A stretch of 64,000 nucleotides of DNA from NCBI GenBank assembly GCA_963732595.1, contig CAVSZZ010000002.1:2294001-2358000 (forward strand), given 5' to 3'. Numbering within the stretch: position 1 is the first letter of the stretch; the number at the start of each line of letters is the position of its first letter. The position numbers were made by a program, and so were the translations under genes. Below, in pieces: positions 16,961-27,925 of the stretch. The notes beneath the pieces were generated by a model. It did no database searches and was not told the origin of the DNA. It saw only the letters and a program-made list of their open reading frames with translations. This stretch comes from JAFGXF01 sp963732595 (GTDB lineage: Bacteria > Chloroflexota > Anaerolineae > Anaerolineales > Anaerolineaceae).

Positions 16961-19900
16961 GCTTCGAGCGGGAGAGCGCTTTGCTCAACCCGTTGACCTG
17001 GTATCCAGACAGGCGCTCAGCGCGCTTGATCTGCTTAATGGCGGCATAGGCTGAGATGGCGCGTTCGATCAAAGCCGGCTCGCTGCTGGATGCGCGCAGG
17101 CTCGATAACACTTCCGTCGCCATCAGCCAGTAGGTCAGCCTCTGAAATCTCTCCTGGTTGAACCACAGGATGCCTTCATATTGGTTGACCTGCAGATAAT
17201 TGCCAAGATTGTGATCGGCCGTGAGCTTGGCTGTCAACTCGGAGAGCAGCAGGGGTCCCTGAAGCGCTGAAGATAACAGGCCGGTCATGAGCCGGACCGT
17301 TGCATCAGCTCGACCTGGTTCCACTCCGAATCCCTTCAGGCAGGCATGCATCTCCTGCGAAAGGTGCCATTCTTCGAGCAGGGTACAGATATCCCTCGAG
17401 TCGCCGGCGGTTTTGAGTAAATCCACGAGTGGTGACAGGTAAACCCACAGGGTCAGCCCCAGCCAGTCAGCCGGCTCACTGAACCGGAAGGCTGGCGAGA
17501 TACTTTAAAGCCGGTTTAATTTGCCGGGTGGCGGGCAGGTCATGCCGTTTGGCCATACTCGGCAGATTCAGCAGGGCATCCAGCCGTTTCACGGCTGCGC
17601 TTGTCTGGCGGGCTGGATCGACCTGCAGTCCCAGACGCTCAACGGCAGCCTGCAGGAAGGCCAGCAGGTCCACCCGGACGGTGGCGGCTGCCCGTTCGGC
17701 CTGGTGCCCGGGTGCTTTAAACCCGCGGGAATCCAGCAGCCATTGCAACCGGTCATGATTGATCAATGCCCGGAAGGGATTCAGGATTGGCAGCAGGACC
17801 AATTCGCTTAAGGCCAGTTCCATATTGGGAACGCCGCGTTCTCCAAGGTGGTCAGCCAGACGGGCATAATCCTTCTGGGGGCTTGAGGCTACTTCGTGGA
17901 AATCGACCAGTACCCGGTTCTGGTAGGCGCCCAGCTCGAAATGCAAGCCATCCTGGTGAATGGCCGGACAACTGCGAATGTACTCAAGACCCGAGTTCTG
18001 TTCCCGGAAGATGACGTAACGATTGGAACGTCTTCCGAGTCCGAGGGCGTCACCGAGATCGGTTTGGACCAGCCGGCTGCTCGACCCGGCTTTGCGGGTA
18101 AAGGCTGCCGACCGCCTGATCCAGCCGCTGGTGTGGTTGAACCGGTTATTATAGATGACCAGGCCGTGATCGTCACCGCTCCGGTTCGAATAGGCGAAGA
18201 CATCCTCGTTCACCTGACCATTTGCCGTGTAAAAATCATACAGCCGGAAATGCTCGACTTCCGAGAACAGGTGCCGGCGGTGCAGCAGGGGGGCGATCTG
18301 CCGGCGGTGGCGCTCGACCAGGTCACCATCAATACTTTCATCCAGCAGCGCGCGGCGGTATTCCATGCCGTATTTTTCACCGAAACCCTCAACCTGTCCG
18401 TGACCGAACATCGGCAGACCGGGCATGGTTGCCATCAGGGTGCAGATGCCAAAATACTTGTCGCCCTTGCCGAATTGTTCCACGGCGGTCTTTTCATCCG
18501 GATTGTTCATGAAGTTGACATACCGTTTGAGGATACGCGGGTCAAATTCTAGCGTGTTCTTGATCACCGAACGGTACTTGGAATTTTCCTCATCCCGCAG
18601 CATGTTCATAAAGGCGCTGTTGTATACACGGTGCATTCCGAGCGAGCGTACGAAGAAACCTTCCATCATCCAGAAAGCTTCCGCCAGCAGGAGGGTATCC
18701 GGAGCTTCAAGAGCCACCCGATCGACCACCTCCCGCCAGAACTCCTCCGGCATGGCCCGGTCGAAATCATGCTTGGACATGCCGTACTCAGCCCGGGTGG
18801 GGATGGCGCCGCCGCTTCCCGGTTCCGGGAACCACAGGCGCTGGTAGTGTTTCTTGGCCAGGGTCATGGCTGCGTCAAAGCGGATGATCGGGAAACGCCG
18901 GGCGACGGCCAGGATGGTCTGAATGACCGCTTCGCGCACCTGGGGATTGAAGTAATTCAACTGGGCGGTGTCATTCCAGGGCATGTTCGTGCCGTCATTG
19001 CCATGGTAGATGAATCTAACCTGCCCATTCGTGTGGTCTTCACGTTTAAAGACGACCGCCGCGTCGTTTCTGGAGTAATAATGATCTTCGAGGAAAATGC
19101 CCGCCCGGCCATCCGGTGACAGATCCGGACCATTAAAGGAATAGCTCGGGAAGGGGCTGTAATCCAGCGAAAGGAACCAGTCCGGGTGCTCGATCACCCA
19201 GTTGGAATCGATGCCCATGTGATTGGGCACCATGTCGCTGGCCAGGCGCAATCCAGCCCGGGCGGCTTTATCGCGCAGCGCCTGGTAGGCCGATTCCCCT
19301 CCCAGGTCGCCGGCAATGGCATAGTCGGCCAGGGAATAGGCGGATGCAACCGCATCCGGGTTGCCGCACATCTGCTTGATGCGCTGGGAGGCCTTGCTGC
19401 GCTCCCATAATCCGATCAGCCACAGCCCGTTCATCCCCAGTTGGGCCAGCCGTTCCAATTCCTGATCGGGGATCTGATCCAGCCGTTGGATGGGCTGCCG
19501 GTAGGCGCGGGATAATTGGTCAAGCCAGACATATGAATTCTTGGCGATCAAAACACAATTCGGCATCCAGTCGGCGTCGCTGCTGAACCTTTCGATCTCA
19601 CCATCCAGCATCCCGAAATGGTAGACCTGGCTGGGACCCGGTCCGCCCGGAATAAAGGCTTTTTCCTGCTCGCTCAGGAAATCCAGGCTGCCGAGCAGTC
19701 GTTTCAGGTAATCCCCCAATAAAGCGCCCCACCGCTTGCGGATGAACTCCAGCTGGCCCTGCAGCGAGTTGGGTGAGGCCACTGCCGGTGCCCGCAGCAT
19801 CACAACCAGATTCTGGTGGTCAGGACCGAAAAACGGCTGCTTATCAAAGAATGCCGACAGGTGATCGATGACTTCCAGGTAGGCAGTCTCCTGTCTCAGG

Positions 19901-20406
19901 TGGCTGTCATCGAACAGTTCACCGTACGGCCCGAAGGCCGGATTGACATTCGCCAGCCAGAGCAATAAAAGCTCTTCGAGCACGATCTCGCGGTTCTGGC
20001 GGTTGCCGGTGGAGGTATTCAGGTAGGTGGTGCTCTTGACCAGTCCGCGGTAGACGGCCATCGGTGGGAAGGCATCCACAAACTGGAGCAGGGTTTTATC
20101 CACCCGACGCTGACCGAGCTGGGTGACGAGGTATTTAACGGCTTTCTGGGTGATCTGGGGATCGATATCGCGGCGGTATAACTCCACCACCAGGTGCAGG
20201 ATCTCGTCGATCATTCCCATGGCATTGACTTCGCCGGCTTTGACCTCCCGACCGGGTGTCCTGGCTCGATCGTTATGCAGGTTCATCTGGTAGGTGAACT
20301 GGCGGACCGCCTGGAAATTCGCGAACAGGACATTCCCGGTGAACGTGAATAGATCTTCATTGAAGTGATAAAGATCGCGTGCAGCTTTGGAAATGTGGAA
20401 TTCCAT
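16947..20406 (-). CDS. Large GH13 (alpha-amylase superfamily) protein, frame-split near its end
   Basis: About 1150 residues. An N-terminal helical domain of some 270 residues precedes a GH13 barrel: region I DMVPNH, region II IIRFDAAM with the nucleophile Asp, region III LLAEAFW with the acid Glu, and region IV FMNNPDE. Region IV lacks the usual His before Asp, as in GlgE-type maltosyltransferases (NTPD). A beta domain and a further helical C-terminal region follow. One extra base near 17475 splits it: SLPV is followed in the shifted frame by FSEPADWLGL and 170 more residues. Likely acts on alpha-glucans; exact reaction unknown. Confidence 0.8.
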
Positions 20407-20450
20407 CCGGTTTCCTGTGTGGGGTAATTTAGATTTTATGGATAGGAGAG

Positions 20451-20459
20451 ATTATAGCA
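20451..20459 (-). promoter_or_regulatory. Extended -10 promoter of the GH13-like gene
   Basis: TGCTATAAT on the minus strand, 45 bases before the start at 20406. The motif is identical to those at 16009, 35415 and 37552. Confidence 0.65.
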
Positions 20460-20475
20460 TCCTGTGGGTTATCAC

Positions 20476-21333
20476 TCAGAGCAGTTGATGCAATATGTAG
20501 TATCTCTCCGTTTGCCCTTCCAGCTCAATATCGTCCTGAATGGTCCCGGCGGTCAACATTTTATCCAATGTCTTTTGTACATAATCTGCTTTCCATTGAA
20601 AGAGGCGTTGAATATCCTGAATGGTGGCAGCTCCCACGGAATTAAAGTACCAGGTCAGGATCTCGCCTCGGGCAGCAGGTTGTGCGATCGGCCGGGCTTG
20701 TTCCGGCAATTTGGGATATTGATGGGATACGGTGTCATACAGGTAGGAGTAATGCCAACCTCCGGCTTCGCACGTGCCGACCGGCAGGATGTTGAAGTTC
20801 GCCATCAGCTGGTCCAGGGCTTTATTGAAGTGGCTTTCGCTTTCACGGCTGGTCAAGCGGGCAGACTTGCGCAGGGTGATCGTATCCAGTGGACCGTGGT
20901 CCAGCAGGACTTCATACACCTGCCGGGCTTCCTGGCTCAGATGGCCTTCCTGGTATTGGATGAGATAATCCTCTTCAGGTGCGCCGTAGTTTTCAGAGAG
21001 TGCATAGAAGTATGGAAGCAGTTGATTGGACAGGAAAGTCCCGCGTCGTCGCAGGATCTTGGCATAATACCAGTGTTTCTGTCCCAACAGGCTGTCCTTC
21101 CACCCCCAGGTCACATGCCCCGGATCATCATGAGCATCCGCCACCGGGCGGTCACCTGCGGCAGCCGTCCACAGGCTTGGAAAGCGGATCGATTTGAGCG
21201 GCCAGAAAAAAACGAACCCCCGCTGGTTGACGAAATCAACCGCCTGCTCGGGGTTCCTCAATCGGGTACGGGAATCGATCCGGAATGTCGAACGCTGATA
21301 ATCCTGGAGGTTTTTTTTCGACAGTACCGGCAT
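20476..21333 (-). CDS. AlkZ-related winged-helix protein
   Basis: The 285-residue protein resembles AlkZ-related (HTH_42-like) proteins: RTRLRNPEQAVDFVNQRGF near the start, a DPGHVTWGWKD segment, and winged-helix-like units toward the end. AlkZ enzymes unhook interstrand DNA crosslinks through a catalytic QxQ motif; that motif is not visible here, so glycosylase activity should not be assumed. The ATG at 21333 has AAGGA upstream. It follows the thiolase gene by 43 bp on the same strand. Confidence 0.65.
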   Translation of the reverse strand: MPVLSKKNLQDYQRSTFRIDSRTRLRNPEQAVDFVNQRGFVFFWPLKSIRFPSLWTAAAGDRPVADAHDDPGHVTWGWKDSLLGQKHWYYAKILRRRGTFLSNQLLPYFYALSENYGAPEEDYLIQYQEGHLSQEARQVYEVLLDHGPLDTITLRKSARLTSRESESHFNKALDQLMANFNILPVGTCEAGGWHYSYLYDTVSHQYPKLPEQARPIAQPAARGEILTWYFNSVGAATIQDIQRLFQWKADYVQKTLDKMLTAGTIQDDIELEGQTERYYILHQLL

Positions 21334-21376
21334 GGGCTATCCTTGTGTGGATTGTACACCCGGCCGGAGTCGAAAA

Positions 21377-22532
21377 TCAAGCGCGTTTAAGGATATGGGT
21401 GACGATATTCGACCCGCTGCCGCCAATATTTTGTGTCATGCCGTATTTCGCATCCGGGACCTGGTTGACGCCTGCCTCACCACGCAATTGCTGGACGACC
21501 TCGACGATCTGGTACATGCCGGTCGCTCCAACCGGATGCCCGCGCGCTTTCAAACCACCCATCGTGGCCACCGGGATGCGCCCGGTGATGCTGATCTCGT
21601 TATCCTGCGCGACACGAGGACCCTGGCCGCGTCCGCAGAAACCACAGGCTTCCAGGGATAAAGCGGCCATGATGGTGAAGGCGTCGTGGTACTCGAATAG
21701 ATCAATATCTTCCGGCATGATCCCGGCCTGAGAGTAGGCATTCTTGACTGAACGTTCAGCTGCATTGAGCCAGATGGGATCGCGCCGGTCGTGTGCGGCG
21801 ATCGTATCGGTCGCGGAACCGGATCCTGCCACCACGACTTTCGGGTGTTCGTTGGATTTAATCGTATCGGCTGGAACCAGGACGACAGCAGCGGATCCAT
21901 CACCCATGGGAGAGGCATCGAAAACGTTGATGGGATCCGCGATCATGGGTCCCCGGGCGTATGCTTCTAGCTGTGAGTCCATCGTGAAAGCGGGCATTTG
22001 GGTTGTGGATGGCGTTGGCATGTGCGTTGATGGAGAATTGGGCGAAATCCTCGTGTTTCCAGCCGTATTCCAGCATGTAACGTCGCATGATGAGAGCATT
22101 CAGGGCAACGAAGGAAACACCTTGATCGACTTCCCAATCCGCATCAGCAGCGGTTGCCAGAGCGGCTGTGATCTCACTTCCCGGTGAGTCGGTCATTTTC
22201 TCGACACCCACCACCACGGCACTATCAACCTCACCGGATGCCACGGCCATCAGCCCTGTTCGGAAGGCGGCCGCACCGGAGGAACAGGCTGACTCAATGC
22301 GATAGGCCTCACTTTGTTTCAGACCCACCCAGTCTGCGATGTAGGCGCCGAGGTGTTGCTGCCGGTTCGCCGTGGAGGACATCATGTTCCCGATATAAAG
22401 CGCATCCGCATGATCCCGTTGCGCATCGCGCATGGCAGCCAGGACGGCCTCACCGGCGATATCTCGCAGGGATTGGTCCCAGTGCTCATCTATTTTTGTC
22501 TGACCGATACCGATCACAGCAACTTCTCGCAT
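21377..22532 (-). CDS. Thiolase-family acetyl-CoA acetyltransferase (archaeal-type), frame-split
   Basis: About 385 residues. The nucleophilic Cys lies in IESACSSGAAAFR (residue near 85), the second catalytic region is EYHDAFTIM, and GGLKARGHPVGATG supplies the His. The form lacking a large loop resembles archaeal thiolases that make acetoacetyl-CoA for the mevalonate route. The frame breaks near 21990, between HNPNARF and YARGPMIADPINVFD. GAGAGGA precedes the start. Prenyl-lipid genes lie 3-5 kb away, but the family also serves beta-oxidation and its partner genes are not here. Confidence 0.85.
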
Positions 22533-22562
22533 GTATTATTCCTCTCGATTGGTCTGGGATGA

Positions 22563-22568
22563 ATTATA
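22563..22568 (-). promoter_or_regulatory. -10 element of the thiolase gene
   Basis: TATAAT on the minus strand, 31 bases before the start at 22532, in a 100-bp divergent intergenic region. No strong -35. Confidence 0.5.
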
Positions 22569-22620
22569 CAAAACAACCCTATCAGATGCTATCAGTTCTT
22601 GGGACTTCTTTCTGAAGGGA

Positions 22621-22626
22621 TATAAT
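22621..22626 (+). promoter_or_regulatory. -10 element of the CapA-like gene, leaderless start
   Basis: TATAAT ends eight bases before the ATG at 22635, and there is no Shine-Dalgarno. This is the third leaderless-type start among plus-strand genes of this window. Confidence 0.5.
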
Positions 22627-22634
22627 TTGAACCT

Positions 22635-24335
22635 ATGGATAATAAAATAAAAAAGACAACGATCCAGACCGTCGTGTTGTATGTTCTGATGTTGTCATTA
22701 TTCAGCAGCTGTGACCGGGTCGGTCTCACGCCAGGACCTCTGGCGTCTTCACCAGGCCGGTGATGAGGTTGGCCAACTTAGCGATAGCAGTGTTAACACG
22801 AGGGGAACGCTTTCCATTTTTCTTGATGAAGGCATTCCGGCTGAGATCCTGCCCGATATCACCGGGTATGAGTGGATGACACGAAGTGATGATCGTGAAT
22901 CGGCCAGCCTGGTCATCCACGAAGCAAGTAAGGTTCGTGAAGGGGATTATATCTACCAGAACACCATGCAGGTTTATGCATTGGTGGCGCCTTTTCCAAC
23001 GTTGCTCGATGATGTCAGCATCGGAGAGGTCAAGAAGCTTTTGGAAGGGGGAGAGTGTTTATGCGTTTAACAGCCTGATCTTGCAGGAAGAGACACTCAA
23101 CACTTTCACGGGGGTATGGGGACGGCCCAACAACGGCAATATCCGGGTGCTGGATCCCGGGGAGTCCCTTGATACATGGCCTGACTTAGCTACCTGGGCG
23201 CTGATCCCATTTGATGAATTGACCCCCCGCTGGAAAGTGATCTCGATCGGCGGAATCTCTCCGATCGATCCAGCCGAAACACTCCTGGATTATCCATTGG
23301 CATTTGTTTATGAACTGAGTGGAAATCCTGACAGTGAAACCGCTTTTCAGGAACATGCGATGGAGTTACAACTTGGTAAAGGAAACCGGGATCTCGCTAA
23401 AATGACCCGGGTGGTGATGACTGGTGTGACCGCATTGGTCCGGGCGACAGCTGACAAGATGGAAACGAACGGTGTGACCTATCCGGGGCTGGATATCAGA
23501 AATTGGTTGCGCAGTGCGGATATCACCCACATCAGTAATGAGGTCGCCTTCATCGATGGATGCCCGGCACCCAATCCATATACGACCTCCCTGATATTCT
23601 GCAGTGACCCGAAATATATCGGTCTTTTGGAAGATGTCGGAACGGATGTCGTTGAAATGACCGGAAACCATATGAATGATTGGTACGATGAGGGTCCGGC
23701 AATGTCGCTGGCTTTATACCAGGCCCGCGGGTGGCAGGATTTCGGGGGAGGGATCGACCTCGCCGACAGCCGTCAACCGGCACTGTTCGATATCCATGGG
23801 AATAAGATCGCATTCATCGGATGCAATGACCCCGGCCCTGATTTCGCATTGTCAACCGAAACACGCGGTGGTTCGGCAGGTTGTGAAGATTATGCATGGA
23901 TGATAGCGACCATCCAGGAATTGAAGCTGGACGGATACCAGGTTGTAGCAACCGTACAGTACCACGAAAATTATTCCTATCTGGCCGATGACCCGATGCG
24001 GGCTTTGTTCCGCGCCCTGGCAGATGCCGGGGCAGTGGTCGTCCAGGGCAGCCAGGCACACACACCCAAGGAGATGGAGTTTTATGGGGGTGGTTTCATT
24101 CATTACGGGCTTGGTAATCTGTTCTTTGATCAGATGCATTACACCCTGAATGGTCAGAATGTTGATGCCACCCGTCAGGAATTCATCGACCGGTACACGT
24201 TTTACGATAACCAGTCTGATCAGCATTGAGCTGTTGACCGCCATGCTGGAAGACTACGCCAAACCCAGGCCCATGACCCAGGATGAAAGACGCGAATTGT
24301 TGGAAGCGGTTTTTTCCGTCAGTATCTGGGATTGA
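22635..24335 (+). CDS. CapA-family lipoprotein (PGA_cap metallophosphatase-like), frame-split
   Basis: About 560 residues. The start at 22635 encodes a lipoprotein signal (MDNKIKK, hydrophobic stretch, LFSSC). Frames change near 22735, 23055 and 24215. The C-terminal domain has CapA hallmarks: DITHISNEVAFIDGCP, DVVEMTGNHMNDW, ATVQYHENYSY and VVVQGSQAHTPKEMEFY, that is, metal-binding Asn/His residues of a calcineurin-like fold. The N-terminal half resembles a periplasmic substrate-binding segment. CapA proteins take part in poly-gamma-glutamate or cell-surface polymer metabolism; the substrate here is unknown. Confidence 0.8.
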
Positions 24336-24348
24336 ACTGGAGGATGAG

Positions 24349-24984
24349 ATGAAGATATTCGATATTTCCGTGGAGATCAATCCCGAGTTGCCGGTCTGGC
24401 CGGGAGACCCAAAGGTGACCATAACGCGATCCCAATCAATGGAAGCCGGGGACCATGCCAATGTCTCGCAGATCGAATTTGGATTGCATACCGGCACACA
24501 CATGGATGCACCTTTTCATTTTTTAGCGCAGGGGGCTACCCTCGATAAAATTGCCCTGGAGCGCTTGATCGGTCCGGTGATGGTGCTGGAAATCCCCCCG
24601 GAAGTGAGCATCCTGTCAGGTGACGTGCTGGCCCGCTTGCCGGAAGATCAGATTGCAGAGCGGATATTATTCAAGACCCGTAATTCGGCCTATTGGTCTG
24701 AGCGTCCCCATCATTTTCACAAGGAATTCGCAGCCATGGATCGAAGCGGCGCTGATTTCCTGGTCGAGCGGGGCGTGAGATTGGTGGGGATCGATTACCT
24801 GTCCATCGCACCTTTCCGCCAGGGCCAGGCGACCCACGAGGTCTTACTGGGTGCCGGGGTGGTGATCCTGGAAGGTCTTGATCTGTCCGGTGTGAGCCAG
24901 GGGGAGTACCAGTTGTATTGCCTGCCGCTAAAAATCGGTGGTGTGGAAGGCGCGCCGGTGCGGGCCATCCTCATCAGGGACTGA
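24349..24984 (+). CDS. Cyclase-family metal-dependent hydrolase (kynurenine formamidase-like)
   Basis: The 211-residue protein has HTGTHMDAPFHF, the metal-binding signature of the cyclase/arylformamidase family, plus the usual WPGDP near the start and RLVGIDYLSI later. Members hydrolyse N-formylkynurenine, isatin or similar rings with Mn or Zn; the substrate is not set by sequence. The ATG at 24349 has GGAGG five bases upstream, and the gene starts 13 bp after the CapA-like stop, so they are probably co-transcribed. It ends immediately against the convergent FabL-like gene. Confidence 0.88.
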   Translation: MKIFDISVEINPELPVWPGDPKVTITRSQSMEAGDHANVSQIEFGLHTGTHMDAPFHFLAQGATLDKIALERLIGPVMVLEIPPEVSILSGDVLARLPEDQIAERILFKTRNSAYWSERPHHFHKEFAAMDRSGADFLVERGVRLVGIDYLSIAPFRQGQATHEVLLGAGVVILEGLDLSGVSQGEYQLYCLPLKIGGVEGAPVRAILIRD

Positions 24985-25767
24985 TCAACGCGCTGTCTGA
25001 AGTGTAAAACCGCCATCGACCACGATGACCTGACCGCGGATCATGCTGGCTGCGGGTGAACAAAGGAACGCCACCACCCCGGCAACATCTTCCGGTGTTG
25101 TCAGCCGTCCGGCAGGTGTCAGATCGATCGCGCGGCTCTTTCATCTTCCCATCTGACAGGGCAGAAAAATGCTCCAGTGCATCCGTGAGCACCATACCCG
25201 GTGAGACCGCATTGACCGTGATATTCAGGGGGGCTAACTCGACTGCCAGGTAACGCACCAGCGCATCCAGGGCTGCCTTGCTGGCTCCGACGGAGATGTA
25301 GTCGGGCAGGACATGATAGGCGCCGGGGCTGCTGATGGCCACGATTGCACCGCCATCCCGTTTTTGCATCAGGGGAGTTGCCCGCTGGGACGCGAAGAGG
25401 AATGCCCGTGCATTGACATTCATTGTGCCGTCCCACCCATTGGCTTTCTGTTCCAGGGCAGGGCGGTTGAAACCGATGGCTGCATTGCTGATAAAAGCAT
25501 CCAATCCATCAAATTCGGTTGCAATGGCGTCGAACAGCCGGTCGATATCCTCGAGCTTGCCGACATTGGCCCGCACCAGCAGGGCTCGCCTGCCCAGTGC
25601 GTTGACCTCATCATGGACCTCGCCGGGCGGGTTGCTCATTGCGGACGAAATTTATGATCAGATCTGCTCCCAGGCTGGCAAAATGCAGTGCGATGGCGCG
25701 ACCGATACCGCGACCGGAGCCGGTGACGAGGATGGTTTTATTCAGGAAAGGCAGGGCTTGGATTCAT
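24985..25767 (-). CDS. Enoyl-ACP reductase FabL-like SDR, frame-split
   Basis: About 258 residues over several frames. KTILVTGSGRGIGRAIAL supplies the NADP(H) site; the catalytic region reads YISVGASK, a YX6K spacing of enoyl reductases rather than the YX3K of ordinary SDRs; ALVRYLAVELAP and TDALEHF match Bacillus FabL. Frames break near 25755, 25630 and 25110; the true C-terminus (MIRGQVIVVDGGFTLQTAR) ends at 24985. It would complete fatty-acid elongation, fitting the acyl carrier protein gene 2 kb away. ATG at 25767 is tentative. Confidence 0.8.
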
Positions 25768-25781
25768 CAGGCGTTCCCGAT

Positions 25782-26780
25782 TCACCAATGAGTGATCAGG
25801 TCTTCGAGTGGCTGGCTGGCTGTCGGGTTATCCTGGAAGGCATCCTGCAGGGTGATCCGGGCGTGGTCGCTGTATTTTTGGATAAGGTCTTTCGCATAGG
25901 CATATGAATCGGTCTCTCCCAGAAGGTTCATCAGGGTATGGATTCCGTCTGGAGTGACTGTGGTCGGTTGCCAGGCAGACTAAATGATTCCGATGTAGCC
26001 ATGGCATGCAGGATCGGCAGGGTCTTTTTTCCACGGCGACCAGGTCTGTCTCGACCGATTTACCGGTCTTTTCCTCGATGCCCCATAAACCCAGGCAGTC
26101 ATCCTGGATCTGAAATGCCAGGCCGAGTTCACTACCAAATTTCTCGAGCAGCAGCTGTTGTTTTCCGGACCTCTGACCAAGTATCGCACCCATTTTCATG
26201 CAACATCCCAGCAGGGCAGCGGTTTTCCCACCGACCATTCGTAAATACTCCGTCTCGGATACTTCCGTCTGATTTTCAAATAACAGATCCAGGTGCTGAC
26301 CCTCGGTGAGCCGCAGACAGGTACCTGACAGCGTTGAAACCAGCTGCGAGACGACCCCATCCGAATATCCTTACCGAGATTCGCCAGGGAGAGGAAGGAA
26401 AGGGTGAAGACGGTATCACCGGTATTAATGGCCTGGGGTACCCCCCAGCGTTTCCAGAGTGTCTCACGCCCATGCCTTAATTCGGATTGATCCTGGATGT
26501 CATCATGGATGAGTGAGAAATTATGCAGCCATTCAACTGCCACAGCGGCCGGCATGGCTTTATACCAATCCTTGCCACAGGCATCCACGACGGTTAAGAC
26601 CAGGGCTGGCCGGATGCGTTTACCCCTGGTGGTCGCATTATCTTCCCAACCCATATGGTAGGAGACCATGTGGCGCAACGCTTCCGGAGCTGAGTCCAAA
26701 TGGCTGCTCCAGTCTTCCCGCAGGGCATCCTCGATGGCTGGCAGGAATCGCGTGTAAACAGGATCAGGTGTTGCGGTCAT
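25782..26780 (-). CDS. Polyprenyl (geranylgeranyl-type) diphosphate synthase, frame-split
   Basis: About 330 residues. First Asp-rich motif LIHDDIQDQS, second FQIQDDCLGLWG, and GKRIRPAL near the start are typical of trans-prenyltransferases. Frames break near 26360 and 26035; the true end is PLEDLITHW at 25782. It joins IPP units made available by the adjacent type 2 isomerase, giving lipid-carrier or membrane prenyl chains. The ATG at 26780 lies inside the end of fni (17-bp overlap), so translation is coupled. Confidence 0.9.
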
Positions 26781-27816
26781 GGGCCGGTTGAATGGCAATC
26801 GTTTCGGTTTTTGAGAGGGCGTCAATATCTTTTGCGCCACAGGCAAACATGGCGATCTTGATCTGCAGCTTGATGGTTTCGATGGCTTGAATGGATGATT
26901 CCAAAGACAGGGTGGCCGCTTTCAGGAATGGTCTGGCAATACCGCCAGCAGAGGCGCCCAGGGCCATGCATTTGACAATATCAATGCCGTCCTTCAAGCC
27001 GCCGGATGCCAGGATGGTCATGCGCGGAAGTGCCTCTTTCACCATGCGGATCGATTGGGCGGTGGGTATTCCCCATGAGCGGAAAGCGGCGGCTACTTGA
27101 GCCCGGTTGGCGTCGGTCAGGCGATGCATTTCAACCTGAGACCAGGAAGTTCCTCCAGCGCCAGCCACATCGATGGCGGCCACACCTGCGCTGGCGAGTT
27201 TTCGGGCGGTGGCAGCGGAGATGCCCCAGCCAACCTCTTTAATGACCACCGGGACAGGCAGGTCATGGCATAATTTTTCGATCTTCCTGAGCAGGTCACT
27301 GAAATTCGCTTCGCCTTCCGCCTGTAATGCTTCCTGAAGTGGATTCAAGTGCAGGATGAGGGCATCCGCGCTGCAGATCTGGACGACCTTCAGGCAGGTT
27401 TCGACATCGACACCATAATTCAATTGGACAGCACCCAGGTTGGCGAACAGCAGGATATCCGGTGCCACCTTACGAACCTTGAAGGATGTGGCTGCCTCCG
27501 GGTGATCCAGGGCTGCACGGAATGAACCCAACCCCATCCCGACACCACAGACCTGGGCTGCTTCGGCCAGGGTGCGGTTGACTACTCCGGCCACGGGAGT
27601 CCCTCCGGTCATCGATGAGATGATCAGCGGGGTGGCCAGTTGATGACCGAAGAGGGTTACACGGGTATCGACCTGGTTGAGCGACATTTCAGGCAAAGCC
27701 TGATGGACCAGGCCGATCCGCTCAAGGCCGGTGGTGATGCCCGAGTGTACATCTTTATCAAGGTTGATGTTGATGTGATCCGTTTTCCGATTCTTACTTG
27801 CGGTAACTTTTGTCAT
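26764..27816 (-). CDS. fni: Type 2 isopentenyl-diphosphate delta-isomerase
   Basis: The 350-residue FMN enzyme interconverts IPP and DMAPP. Seen: RKTDHI near the start, LIISSMTGG, HLNPLQEALQAEG (substrate-site residues), VVIKEVGWGIS, AGAGGTSWSQVE, and the glycine-rich phosphate site LASGGLKDGID. The ATG at 27816 has no Shine-Dalgarno; a minus-strand TACAAT about 30 bases upstream may be its -10. It forms an operon with the prenyl synthase. Type 2 isomerase is common in organisms with the mevalonate pathway but not restricted to them. Confidence 0.95.
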   Translation of the reverse strand: MTKVTASKNRKTDHININLDKDVHSGITTGLERIGLVHQALPEMSLNQVDTRVTLFGHQLATPLIISSMTGGTPVAGVVNRTLAEAAQVCGVGMGLGSFRAALDHPEAATSFKVRKVAPDILLFANLGAVQLNYGVDVETCLKVVQICSADALILHLNPLQEALQAEGEANFSDLLRKIEKLCHDLPVPVVIKEVGWGISAATARKLASAGVAAIDVAGAGGTSWSQVEMHRLTDANRAQVAAAFRSWGIPTAQSIRMVKEALPRMTILASGGLKDGIDIVKCMALGASAGGIARPFLKAATLSLESSIQAIETIKLQIKIAMFACGAKDIDALSKTETIAIQPAHDRNT

Positions 27817-27867
27817 TTTTTCGTGTTTAACGTAGAGAATACATAAATTGTATCCGATTTTAAAGCC

Positions 27868-27895
27868 TTGACAGAAAACAGGCGGACATTACAAT
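27868..27895 (+). promoter_or_regulatory. Sigma-70 type promoter of the acyl carrier protein gene
   Basis: TTGACA (27868-27873), 16-bp spacer, TACAAT (27890-27895), 30 bases before the ATG at 27926. Confidence 0.7.
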
Positions 27896-27925
27896 AAAGA
27901 TATTACCAAATAATTGGAGGAATAA

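Noticed and set aside
22730..22740. TGATGA in the CapA-like gene as further Sec codons
   Set aside because: No conserved Cys is expected there and the downstream sequence continues in another frame; this is an indel.
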